The notes under the pieces: generated by a model
The model's database searches: none
What the model saw: only the letters and a program-made list of their open reading frames with translations
Told to the model about the DNA's origin: nothing
Part shown: piece by piece, positions 30,546-42,250 of the stretch
How positions within the stretch are numbered: the first letter of the stretch is position 1
Layout: each line of letters begins with the position of its first letter
Source: Papaver somniferum
Lineage: Eukaryota > Streptophyta > Magnoliopsida > Ranunculales > Papaveraceae
Assembly (NCBI RefSeq): GCF_003573695.1
Contig: NC_039365.1
Span: 82,377,089 to 82,441,088, forward strand
Length of the DNA: 64,000 nucleotides
Direction: 5' to 3'
Made by a program: the position numbers and the translations under genes

Positions 30546-33500
30546 ATGGGGATATTAGATGGGTTTGAAGGAACTGGTATAGAAGTTGATTGTAGTGTTG
30601 GTACTATAGTTTGGGTTAGAAGAAGAAATGGTTCATGGTGGCCTGGAAAGATACTTGGTGCTGATGAACTTGCTGATTCTCATCTAATGTCACCAAGATC
30701 AGGAACTCCTGTCAAACTTCTTGGTAGAGAAGATGCAAGTGTGTAAGTTCTTTAAATTATTTTCTTTATTGTTTCTGTATGTTTGTTTCACTACTTTTAA
30801 TGTTTTAGCTAAAAAAGTACCACTTCAAACTCACTGAATAACTGTATCAGATCAAAACAAACTATTAGGCAGAAATAAAATAACAACCTTCTGCGTATCC
30901 TTTTAAGGTAATGGGATTCTTGATTGATCAGATAAATTTGAGGCTTTTCTGTTATGGGTATTGATTGTAGGTTTTGGTTTCGGCTTTAGTTGCATGTATT
31001 ATCATAGAGCTGATAAACTAAAACTTGAGAATTGAATTTGCGTTGCTTCCGACTATTTTGATTGATGGGGCTTTACACCATTCCGAAAGTAATTGTAAAC
31101 AACAGGTTGCAGCGACTTTATTTTTAATTTAATCTTAAATTATACCAGTAAGTGCCTTATGATAACTTGATAGACAAACGCGACACTCGTATATGCTACT
31201 AAGGATGTTATTTCCAGTTCAATATTGATCGATTCCAAGTACAAAGTAGGAACACAAATTACCCTAAGTGCACATTGCTCTGTTTGTGTTCCTTCTCCTT
31301 CTCCTTCTCCTTGTAACATATTACATATCTGTGTCATGACATTAAGCTAGCTAAAACTTCATATTTGAACTAGTGTTACTGTTAATATTGGTGATAGGGT
31401 AGTTGTTTGGTGTGCTGGCTTATCACGAAAAGTTGAAGCTTGATATCTGATCCTTCTTTGCAGTTATATTCCGTTACCTTTCTATATCCTTGTTAAAAAC
31501 GTTAATCCTGAAACCTAATCAATTTTTAATATTTTTAGTAGTCACCTGGTGCACCTTTCTCCGCTAGAAATTCACGCAACACTCTGAAAGCACTTCATAA
31601 GCGGCTATTATTAGTAGCTTCTGCCTGTGATGTGTTAAATGTTACATCTTTATACATTAGTGAATTTATGTTATTGTACTGTTACCTATGTTAAGGCTCT
31701 CTATTGTGTATCTGGATTCCAGAGGAGAGTCTTTGTTACTTGTTATAGTCCAACGGAGGTTGTTTCTTGATCTGCGCTGGTACTTCTCGGGGTTCCTGAT
31801 TGATGTTTCGGTAGAATCACCGGCACCTTCCTCAGTTTGTTTCATTTCGCTTCTCTTTGTAAAAAACCTTTTGAGAGGATTACTATATTATAAAGAGTCA
31901 TCAGCCCTATAAACTTTTTCGAAAAAACAAGACTTACCAGTCTGTGCATCATCCCATGATTAATGTAATGTTGCTTGCATAAGTTTCATTTTATGCTTAA
32001 TCTCTATAAAAACAGTGCATTGGTTCACTATATATGCCACATATCCTGTCACTATTCAAGATGCGGATACTCTGTTTTGTAATGCCTGGGTGCATATTAC
32101 CGGTTTTCTTTAGCAGTCCTCACTTTTTTTCTGTAGATTTTCTATATTTTGTAAATATCTGTAGTTCCATTAATTACCTGATCTGTGGTATTTGTTTTTT
32201 AGGGATTGGTACAATTTAGAGAAATCCAAGCGTGTAAAGGCATTTCGGTGTGGGGAGTTTGATGATTGTATTGAAAAAGCTGAGTCTTCACAGGGTGCTC
32301 CCATAAAGAAAAGAGAGAAATATGCACGTCGAGAGGATGCTATTCTTCATGCTCTTGAGCTTGACAAGCAGCAGTTGGAGAGGAAGCAGCAGAACTTAGG
32401 TAATGCAAATAATGCAAGGACTAAAGTGCACATTGGTGTGAAGAAAGAGATGGGTATTCCTCTGGGGAAATTAGGTAATATTAACTGCAAACTATTAAAT
32501 CTTAAGTCACAAAATGGACTGGGCTCGTCTGAGGAGAACACAGAAAATTCTTTGCATGCCCAAAAACATAAAAATGGGAAAAGATTGAGCTTGCAAAATG
32601 GTAAGTGTGAAACGACACCTCGGGTGGGAGGTTTGCAGGACTTTGAGCAAAGGGCTACCTCATCAAGTGGGTTTCGAAGTGCAGAAGGTGCCAACTATGG
32701 TAGCAGTAAAAACTCGTTCAGCTTAAAAAGAAAAAGAACACCAGTTGCTGTAATTGACGAATCCCCTGTGAAAAAACACGACATGCATCATCCTCCTATT
32801 CAAGTACTGCAAAGCAGTGCAAAGCTGCTTGCATCTAACTCTTCGCAGTCTAATGGTGGTGCTGCTTCTGAAGAAAAGGAGCGGACAGGAGGGGGTACCC
32901 GAGCTAAAAGAAGCCAATTTGTCTATCTTTCAGCTGTGCCAAGTGATAAACATAGGGAATTTCCTTCAGATCAGATGGAGATATCTCCATCTCAGTTTGA
33001 AACAGAAAGCAGTGATGATTCGTCCACAGAGGACGATAGTTCTTCTGGCTTAATAGAAGGGGTGGAATCTGATTTTTCTGAGAGAGATTATCTATATGGA
33101 GACATGGATGAACAGACAGGTGTTTTTTCAGGTTAGGTTTAAACACATGTTTTTTTTTTATATTACTTGGACCCTTTACATTACCAAACTTGCCTGCTTT
33201 TTCTCGTTACATGCTATCTGTTTGCATGGTATTTCCTTGCTTCTAATCTGATAAGGGATAATGAGAGTTGAAGTCTGTTTTTTGAGTATAGTTATCTTTT
33301 CAATTTTATTGAGCATCGAAAAATCAGTTATGCCTTAGTATGTAATATAGATATGTTAACAAGTGTATAACATATTCATGCTAAATAGAAAATGGAACTC
33401 GTTTTCTTTTCTTCTATTTTCTAGAGGGTGTTTACAGATTTTTTTGTAGGTTTAGATCGACAGAAGAAAAATTTGTTGAGGAATAAAAATTTTGGTAGTC

Positions 33501-35005
33501 CTTGCACATTTCTCAGTTCGTACAGTATAAGCTTAAAAAGCAACAAATGTATTTTGGTTTGGGTAGTAGTTGGTGAAAACATTTCACAGCTCTTGAAGCA
33601 TGATTATATGGAATTGCAAATCAATTGAGAAACAGGCCCATTGACCAGACTACTTTTTATACCACCACAACAGAATGAAGAAGATCACTTCTCTGGAAGA
33701 AAGTGGCATGTATTACTTATGTTGTTTCACTAGTTATCCCATCACCGCCTTTTGTTATTTCCTTTATTTTGCTTTTCAGTGTTTGTGTGGTCAGACCCCA
33801 TTATAGTAATCCTGGCTCTGTATTCCTATGTTGACACGCTATTTTGCATTGGCTGCACAGGTTCTGTCCTGATAGACACGGGACCAAGACATTTCGGAAG
33901 ACTTGTAAATAATTACCGAGTCCGGAGGGGAAGCATGAACAGTGAGGATCTAGAGTGGTCTGCATCTACGACTCACATGTCTCATCTTCGTCCTCGTGCC
34001 CAAATCGGTGCTGGTACTTATGCTGGTGGGGTATCTAAGTGGCAACTGAAAGGTAAAAGAAATAGTCGCAATTTATCGAAGAGACCCGTGAAAATGGATG
34101 GGAGTATTTATAATGGATTAAATAGAGGCAGTCATTTTGAAGGTAGGGGAAGGAATAGTTCATGTGAAAGGTCATTGGGGCAGGGCTTCTACCAAGGTTT
34201 TAGTTATGATTATGACGGAGGTGATTTGTTCGACAAGAATTCAATTCACAATCAAGATTTGGGATATGGCAAAAGATACCAACCAATGTTTAAAGAAAAA
34301 ACAGAAGACATCGATTCGGATGATGATTTCGTTTGGGGTATGGATGGTCTATCTCAGGCACCGGTAAAAAGATACTGGGATGAGTCAGAAGAGTGTTATG
34401 ATCCGATATACGTTGGCCACCACCAATTTGGTAGTCGGAGGAAATCCAAGTTGGTAGATGTGGATTTGATGGTTCAAGCGACAAGTTATCAAGGAGAGCA
34501 TGTCCCACTGGTTTCTCTAATGAGCAGATTGAACGGTAAGGCAATTATAGGGCACCCTGTTCAGATTGAAATCATTGGAGATGACTCAACTTATCTTATC
34601 CTTTCCAGAAATAATGATTTCTATGAGGAAGCCACAGAAAAGGATGGCAGTGCAGCACTTACACCTGTTTGGAGGACTGCACGGAGAACCGTGATGCATC
34701 GAATCCCACATCCTCATCCTCCGAAAGCTTTGGAAAAGAAGTACCCGGAGAAGTTACTTGAAAAAGTAAATTTGTCCAGTCAAAGAACAGGAATGTTGTC
34801 CTCAATTCCCACACAGCAGAAACTCAATAGACTTTCTAATCAGAAAGGTATGAACAGGTTGACTAAAGCACATGATGATGGACTTACAACCATAACATGC
34901 ATTCCCGTGAAACTTGCATTCAGTAGGTTAACGGAAGCAGTTGGTAGACCTCCGTCTAGAACAGCAAACCCTACTAACGATGATATAGAGAGAAGACCAT
35001 CATAA
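30546..35005 (+). CDS. PWO-like: PWWP-domain protein, PWO (PWWP interactor of Polycombs) family
   Basis: Three coding exons: 30546-30742, 32203-33131 and 33861-35005; 2271 nt, 756 aa. Borders read GT|GTAAGT, TTTTAG|GG, CAG|GTTAGG and CACAG|GT, and frames join in phase. Residues 14-80 form a PWWP domain: 'IVWVRRRNGSWWPGKI' (SWWP in place of PWWP), then 'LLGREDASVDWYNLEKS' across intron 1, then 'RVKAFRCGE'. Residues about 90-115 hold 'KYARREDAILHALEL'. A basic KRKR is at 241-244 (likely NLS), an acidic Ser/Asp/Glu stretch at 333-362. Residues 573-659 are the family's conserved C-terminal block (LVDVDL, PLVSLMSRLNGKAIIGHP, PVWRTARRT). In Arabidopsis PWO1-3 read histones and bind Polycomb proteins in the nucleus, controlling flowering. 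Start chosen because the PWWP begins 14 residues in. UTRs not determined. An intact, single-copy gene among repeats. Confidence 0.88.
30743..32202 (+). other. Intron 1 of the PWO-like gene
   Basis: 1460 bp, T-rich, splits the PWWP domain between Val66 codon positions 2 and 3. Donor GTAAGT, acceptor after a T tract (TTTGTTTTTTAG). It contains no recognisable repeat or gene. Confidence 0.85.
33132..33860 (+). other. Intron 2 of the PWO-like gene
   Basis: 729 bp. The donor is GTTAGG, a weak site whose own TAG at 33134-33136 is in frame, so retention would end the protein after residue 376. The acceptor is TGCACAG at 33854-33860. A small frame inside (33428-33628) lacks suitable splice sites in phase and is not counted as an exon. 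Confidence 0.8.
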
Positions 35006-36061
35006 CCCCTCAATGTTAATTGCTCTGATGGGTGCAATAATCTTGTACTTGGGATAATCTTGTACTTCAATTGCAGTAAGGTGGTTCCATCATCTAACTA
35101 TTTTAGGTGTCGATGGTGAGACTTCCATCTCATGTGCGTGAAGAAAAGGCAGTTTTATCCAAATCAAAGGCATATGATTCTTGTGCCGGCACATATCCAA
35201 TTTCCTTGGTTCGAGGCTGTTGGGTGAATTAGGGTTTGCATGCAGATGATAATGCTAATTCCTTCAGTTGGGAATAGCGCCACTCCACACCAAGAACTTG
35301 TAAGAGAGGCCAGTCCAAAAATACCAATAGTTATTTTTCTTATTTCTTTCATATATCTGAATTCAAAGGGACTTGCTAACTCATGTAAAGTAGTTTTACT
35401 GCAACCTCTTTTTTAGTACCGACTACAGATTACTTTAATTAGTTTGTTTATTGAAATACACAAGATAGAGACAACATTCACAAGATATGAAGTTGGCGGT
35501 TTTATTCGTGCCTTCACTTTTTTATTCCTTGTTTGTTATCACAATTTTATTTTATTGATTACTGAAAAGGAGAAATTAATTTATCGGTTCTATTAGTCAA
35601 GGGTTATATAGTTTAGGTATGTAGCATTTCGGATCTTTACAATCGCATAAATAAACATTAGCCCGACCTGAATTATAAGCATTAACTTCTGACCGACTTA
35701 TTCGATAAGATCTTATCCCCTTGATAGTGTAGATGTTCCTGCGAGTTTTGATTCCTGGTACTTGCATAGTTTCCTAATGATCTTGGTTATTTCTTGATCC
35801 CGGTGTCTTCGTTCACAGTTGGTGTAGAACACAACTTAACTAGCCCAATGCTCGTTGTTGGTGTGATGGTGGTAGATCCGGAGTGTGGAGGTTTTGAAAC
35901 CTTCATCACTGACTATCCACGAGAATAACCAAAGTTTTGACGAATACTTCAGAGTATGAACCTTGAAGTGATCCAGTGGTGTTCATGGTGGTTGTGTTGC
36001 CGATCGGTTGGTGGATTGGTAGATGTTGTTGATGTGATGTGGTGTATGTCTCCTGGCATCA
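35006..36061. other. 3' region of the PWO-like gene and intergenic DNA
   Basis: Starts with the presumed 3' UTR. CAATTGCAG at 35074 looks like an acceptor, so a 3' UTR intron is possible. No ORF with support follows. A GTTGTTGATGTG-rich stretch lies at 36018-36100. Confidence 0.45.
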
Positions 36062-36077
36062 CCTTCTGTGAGCACCA
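36062..36077 (-). other. Possible primer binding site
   Basis: On the minus strand TGGTGCTCACAGAAGG lies 2 bases after a TG..CA-type LTR end (GACA, AA). It starts TGG as a primer site should; the tRNA was not assigned and no second LTR was found. Confidence 0.35.
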
Positions 36078-36079
36078 TT

Positions 36080-36880
36080 TGTCGTTGTTGTTGATGTGAA
36101 AACTTTCATAGAGGAATCCTGTTGTTGATGGTTCGCAGAACCTAAACTATTCTTAGTACTACTAATAAACTTGTTTAGCAACATGGAAGTAAAAACCACA
36201 AACATAAATACTGGTTGATGATTACAGTCATTCTCCAATCGGCTGGCAATGTTGCATCGATTATTATCTTTGTTCCTTGACTTCAGCTGCCTATGTGGGG
36301 TTGATGTTGTGTTGATCCGCGAACTTGAAGATCAACAAAGGCTGTAATCAACAAATTTCCACAAGAAAAACCAAATTTTAAAGGACCAGTGTTCTGCTTC
36401 AATAAGTTGTCAACCCTAGTTGGTAGACTAAGTACCCGCCGGAGATAACAAAACCTGATTTCAATACAATTATCATCCCTAATTGGTAAACAAAGTACCT
36501 GCTTGAGAATCTTGTCGTAGCGAAAAGGGCGCAACAGACTGAAGATGGTAGTTTTGGTTGATGATGATGGTGGGGAGATGATTTATTGTTGTCACCTCGT
36601 AGTAACCGAGTGTAAACAACTCCTGTAGAATGATCCCAGGATAGGGCATGGTAGAGACCATAACATGAAACTAAACCTAAAGAACAACTAGAACATGGTG
36701 TCATGGCACATTTATTTATATAGAGGAAGAGAAAAGTTGACCTAACAGTATGCGTGAGTTGGCGCGATATTTGGACTGTCAATATCTGGAGTTTCTTTTG
36801 ATAGTCCCCCCAGGCATTACTCATTTTGCATGCAAGAGTTAGGTCCTGCCAACATCTCACATTTCTTCTCAAAAGGTCTC
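36080..36880 (-). repeat. Possible single LTR, minus strand
   Basis: Would end at 36080 next to the primer-like site. TATATAAATAAAT is on the minus strand at about 36711-36723, with a further 630 bp to the LTR end, a plausible promoter position. The right boundary was not found; 36880 is a guess. The minus ORF 36399-36872 (157 codons) inside shows no domain. Confidence 0.3.
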
Positions 36881-37926
36881 AGTGAACCTCTCTCCAACGA
36901 TTGAGAGGTCCTATCCCGGATGTGGTTGCTTTTGAATTGGTTTGATTGGGGTTGTAACCAAGCTTTGAAAGCTTGCACTACTTGTTGTTTTGATGGCTGC
37001 TGACTTGACTTTACCATATTTGATAGCAACTCGGTGTGACATACGGATTTGTATTAATACATCGCTTGAAACTGTAGTACGAATTCTAAACAGCCGCGCC
37101 ATAGGTATTGGTGTTGTGTCAGAGTTCTTTTTATCCGTCAGGTTTGGACAGGCTTGACAACTCATACTTATATATTTTAGCTCGTGACATTGTCTGCTTT
37201 TGTTTTGTTATGGCAGTAAAGTTTACAAGTGAATTATTGAACGATGTGGTCCACTTCACACTGAAGGGGCCAATGTCTTCTTCTAGTCGACTAGGCACTG
37301 AGCCTTTACGAGATGACTCGGAAACATTCAAGGTACCAATTCTCCATCTACAACATGGAGATTACAACTATTTGATTTTCCAGTTTGAAACATCGGTAGG
37401 CCACGAATCCGATGTTAGTACCCTTTAATACATCCATGGAGGGGACTATAAGGACAAATTCCAGAGATTTGAGCCAATGATTTCCTCTTTCCAAGGTGTA
37501 AAAACTTAACCCAATTCCTGAAATCCATTAGATGCAAAAACTTAACCCAATTCCTGAAATCCATTAGAGATGATGCTATCCCTGTAAACTGAATAGGGGT
37601 ATTTTAAATTTTTCTTTTTGTTTTCTCCATAGATAGAAGTAACCAATAAAGTAGATTATTGTTAATTAAGTTGGGTATAGCAAAGAACCATCAAAAACAT
37701 AATATTGCAAAATACGAGAGTGATTAATCTAGCAATGGAAATTGAAATAAAACCGTTTGAGAAATGAAATCTAAACCCAAACTAGGGCATCCTCTCTTGA
37801 TGGGTAGAGATAGTTTGATTCCTATCAAATTAAATTGTAAATAGAAGACAAATTCAATTCCTTTGTTTCATCTCATGTGAATAATTAGTATCAACTTTTT
37901 GATAGGTTTAATCAAGATTGGTATTT
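36881..37926. other. Intergenic DNA
   Basis: A plus frame at 37108-37428 (106 codons) has no recognisable domain. A 36-bp unit is duplicated in tandem at 37500-37569. Confidence 0.45.
37500..37569. repeat. Tandem duplication, 36-bp unit
   Basis: Two nearly identical units beginning AAAAACTTAACCCAATTCCT. Recent local duplication. Confidence 0.85.
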
Positions 37927-38570
37927 TCAGATTCCACAAACAAGGTGATTGATGAAGAAAAAGGTTATTAATACTTTGGAAGCACACAACTCTAATCCTA
38001 AGTGAGGTATTTTATTAAAAGTTGGGTTAACAACTCTTTTAGAAATTACTTCGGTTAGAGGAAAAGATATAGAATTATGCAAAGGATTAGACAAACCTTG
38101 TACGTGATCCTCATCGTTTTTAATTAAATCCAGCGAAATATTTACCTCAAGTATATCGTGGTCCTCTATCAAACTATTTGAAAGCTTTTCTATATCAATT
38201 TATGCTTCGATCGAAATTTCAGCATCATCATAATCCTTGGCAAACTCAATTGGGTCTTCCACGACTTCAATCAATTTGGTTTCATTCTCAATCTCTTCAA
38301 AAATATCGTCATCGGAATCGGAATCTTCCCCCAAAAAGTGTAGTTCATTAGTGCACATCATAATATCTTCGTTTGAGTATGATACACCATTTATAATAAC
38401 GGTTATGTCATCCATTCTTATCCTTTTGAAAGGCGAGTGATCGTTATTATAATCCGGAATTGGAATAACTTTACCATCATTACAAGAACTTTCAAAAGGT
38501 TTCTCATCTTCATCAGAATCTTCGTCAACCTCATCATCTTCCATATCCCACCGAAGTTGAAGTTCGGTTC
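37927..38570 (-). pseudogene. Acidic ORF cut by the large-LTR element
   Basis: Minus-strand frames 38544-38200 and 38172-37927 are in the same frame, separated by one stop (38200-38202). The first is very acidic (DEVDEDSDEDEKPF, EDSDSDDDIFEEIENE). The second reads 'DLIKNDEDHVQGLSNPLHN' and 'FNKIPHLGLELCASK'. Upstream the frame stays open to the insertion edge at 38570 and, leaving out the element and one GGTTC, continues for about 30 codons beyond 47172. So an ORF existed before the element arrived. Composition suits the region between gag and pol of a plant retroelement, but no domain is recognised; a host acidic protein remains possible. Broken by an insertion and a stop, it is a pseudogene here. 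Confidence 0.5.
38566..38570. other. Target site duplication of the large-LTR element, left copy
   Basis: GGTTC just before TGTAGCGC; the identical GGTTC is at 47168-47172 after the right LTR. Confidence 0.9.
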
Positions 38571-41500
38571 TGTAGCGCTCCCTAAACTAGCAGCTGACTA
38601 ATCCAAGATATTAATTAAATAAATAGGCACTAAGAATCTAAAACATTTACTTAAACATTTAATTAAGAAATATGCTGCAAAATTTAACCCAAAACTAGCC
38701 CCGCTCAGAAATATATATACAAGATCTCAAATGATACATATACAATAGTCATTTGGTTTATAAAACAGAATATACAACATAATAAACATAGCAGAAGTTA
38801 ACTAACTAACGAAATCAACCCTTGAAGCTTTCGCTGCGCAACTATGATCTGTCTCTGAAACTGAAAGTGGGAATGAGTGAGCACATCATCCCTAAAAAGG
38901 GTGCCCAATGGAAATAACATTTAACTTTCATGTAATCATTGGAATGATTTGAAAACAATTCATGTTTTCCCAAACCACTAAAACACAACCAATTCATAGA
39001 AATAAACAATCATGTATATGGAAATAACTCCTTCTTCAAACAATGTACTATATTGAGTGTCGACCAATTCCTTACACACCCAATTAGTTTATACTGGTGT
39101 CGACCAATTCCTTACACACCTAATACGCATAAAAGCTGAATTCATGTAGATATAAATGAAGGAGCGTATCCTATATACCACACGTGGAAATTCTCATTTC
39201 CAAATAGGTGTCGACCAATTCCTCACACCTATCATTTTCCTAATATGTGTCGACCACTTCCTTACACACCTATTAGGCATACAAATAGAAATTATTATTT
39301 CCCAAACAATTCATAAAGACAAACAAAACATTACAATTTCTTTCCAAGCAATGGAAAGATTAAAAGAATCAACAATACTTTCGGAATTTAAAATAAAACA
39401 ATGCATGGAATACACAATCAGGCAATGCATGAATTTGTTAAACATAAACTTTTGTGAAAGAAAACAACAATGATCACAAGAGATTTAAAGTATTCCCACC
39501 TCTTTTGATGACAAGCCACGCCTACCTCGAGATCCACGATCCACTGATTCATCCCTTGAATCGATCGTTGTTAATATAGACTAACTGTTAATCACACAAG
39601 AAGTCTAAGAATCTAGCCAAAATGGCTCACACAAGAATCATACAGTCTATCTAATGGTTCTGAGCCCATTTATAAACTTTACACCTCTTGATTCTCTATC
39701 TTTAGCATATTTAGCATAACTAAGATCTACTAATTCGATTAGGTTGATTATATAATCCATTATCTAAGTTATTATCTAAGTCGTATATATATCTACAAAT
39801 TTGTAAAAGAAACCAAAGTCTAATTCGGACCATAGATGGTCCAATTCATCAAACTAAGAAAACTACCTCTAAGCCCAAGTCCACGAACCGGACCCATTAA
39901 TCTAAGGCCCAGTCCATCAGGATCAACTAACAGTCAAATTAACGGTCAACGAGGTCAACTAACGGTAAACGTCAGTCAAGACAATTCTAAGGTCCAGTCT
40001 TGGTCACATAAGAATCGGTCAAGGTCACCTCAGTGATCTAACTCAGTCCACAAGACTGAACCAGTGATTCAGATTTACATTTGACTCAGTCATATTAAAA
40101 AAGTCATCTAAACAAGCTAGTCAGACTGGTAAAAAGACTCAGGGAAAATCAATGGAATCATCCATTGATACAAATAGAACTTTTAACACTAGTTCAACAA
40201 TAAAGCTCTCTATAGTTCAGTTTCACTAACTTAACTCTATCCAATTGGATCATTACATAAATATTCACTCTAACAGAATTCAAGAATTCAATATACAAAT
40301 AAAAATTAAGGTTTACCTGCAAATGCAGTGCTAAGCCATACTCTTCTTACATACACAAATCATCAGTTGCAGTCACTTTGTAGACTACTTCAGCTGAACT
40401 CTATTCAACACTATCACTTCTACCAAATACTACTGCCAGACTAACCTATATCCAACACCACCAACATTATAGCATCCTTGCTCCTCTGATTCTTCTCAAT
40501 ACACAGACACAACAGTTCTTACTGAAGATTCATCCATGCTTGCATTAGTTCTTACATTCATAATTACTACCACAATTTATACTTACAGCTCCACTAGTAC
40601 TTCCACAACCAACACCAATTCTGCCATAACAACTGCAGCCATATTCTCTAATATATTTCCACTGCCTTCTCATTCAAACACCGTAACTCGAACTCGGTTC
40701 TCACCACAAGATCATTACCTACACATGTACTCTCTATACCTTCACCAGTTAATCATTACTCTATAACTTCAACAGCAACTCCTTAGACCATCAACAACAT
40801 AACTATATAAGTTACACCTGTGATTTCTCAATTCATTTACATCTGTAATGCATCACCTATAACTTCAGATAACCCCCTACAACAACTCAACCACAGGACA
40901 ACAACCTTCAACGCTGCTCAATCCTAATTCAGAAAAACAACTCATCTTCTATTGCAGCAACTAGCATTCAATAACAACATATCATCATTCTCATATCTCC
41001 ATATCTTACAGAACCATTATTATTTTCAGTTCACCTACACAGTTCAACATCACCAGCACCCACAAGGTTCATTACTATTGTCACCCTTAAGACATTCATC
41101 TAAGATATTCAAGCACAACTGAATTACCACCATCCATAATTCAACCTTCTCAACATCAGATCCAAACACCGATTACCCACTATATCTCAATCAACTTCAA
41201 TACCAGCAATCATAACACCCAAAACCCGCAAACAACAACACATCAACACTTAAACAGGAGATTGAATAAAGAAAGATTACCTCAGATAAATTCTGCTCCA
41301 ACACCAACCAATTCAAAACTCATAATAACTCCATCACCTTCTTATAATCATAATCAAATCCCTAATCTGCTAACAGCATCAGTCAAGAGCTTCAATCGAT
41401 CTACAAACCCTAATTATTAATTTGGGAAAGAACAAAACATAACCCTAATTCAACGATTCTTCATCGACCACAGCTGTAACACCCATCTCTATCTCAATCT

Positions 41501-42250
41501 GTAGCTTCCAAATCAAACCCCTCTTCAAAAACTACAGCTAATTCAATCATGGCAGAACCCTAATTCTTTAATTCAATCATCAAAAAAACTCTACAGCCTC
41601 AATTAACATCGACCCTCTTAATATTTCATCTTCATCAGCTCAACATCATCACCAGTCACACCCAATCTTAAACTCAGAAACCCTAATTCTATTTCCCTTG
41701 ATTAACCACAGAAATCCTAACAATCCTTAATCCTCCCCTTCCTAAAACACGGCATCACCTTATTCACCATATGTATATGTTTATCAATCAATTTCTCTCT
41801 AAATCGTTCTCAAAATCATCATTCGAATTCTACAGAGGAAGAACATAAGAGAAACAGAAGAAGAAAGAAGAAACGAGAAGAAGAAGAACAGAAAGAAAAC
41901 TGAGCTTATCCTCTTGGTTTGGGTTGATAAGGCCGACCAAATTACTGAGACACCCACTCCCTTAGACACGTGCAACCACAAGGGTAATATCCCAAAATTA
42001 CTATTTTACCCTTCGAACACAAATTGATAAATCTTCTTCACCCAATGTCCGAATGACGTGTGCGAGTAGTCCATTCTGCGTAACTTTTCGAGATTTATCT
42101 AGCGGTACTAGTTTCGTATCTAAATCGTTGTTAGATTAATTTATAATAATTAACATTCATGTTAAACTAATCGAGTTATTATCGGCTAAAACGTCTCTTG
42201 ACTATCGTTGAACCAGTCAAATAGCGTTGCCGAGCTTGAGGGTCTTTACA
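38571..42250 (-). repeat. 3' LTR of the large-LTR element
   Basis: 3680 bp. It holds four copies of TGTCGACCAATTCCTTACAC (starting 39058, 39099, 39209 and 39249), a minus-strand TATAAAT at about 39670 (U3 about 2.6 kb, R-U5 about 1.1 kb) and an AG-rich stretch at 41835-41900 which is a pyrimidine tract on the minus strand. The partner LTR has TATGATT in place of the TATA, so this copy is the better promoter. Confidence 0.9.
39057..39272. repeat. GTGTCGACCAATTCCTTACAC repeats in the LTR
   Basis: Four copies, irregularly spaced (41, 110 and 40 bp). They are kept in the partner LTR (44020-44240). GTCGAC is a palindrome inside each copy. Confidence 0.85.

Noticed and set aside
33428..33628. Extra exon of the PWO-like gene
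   Set aside because: No acceptor and donor in phase, no resemblance to the family, and exons 2 and 3 already join in phase.
36399..36872. 157-codon minus ORF as a gene
   Set aside because: No domain, His-run low complexity, and it may lie within an LTR.
37108..37428. 106-codon ORF as a host gene
   Set aside because: No domain and no splice or homology support.
39057..39272. CRISPR-like spaced repeats
   Set aside because: Only four copies with uneven spacing, inside both LTRs of a retroelement.
40536..40766. Thr/Ser-rich ORF repeated at 45505
   Set aside because: Same LTR position in both copies; low complexity.
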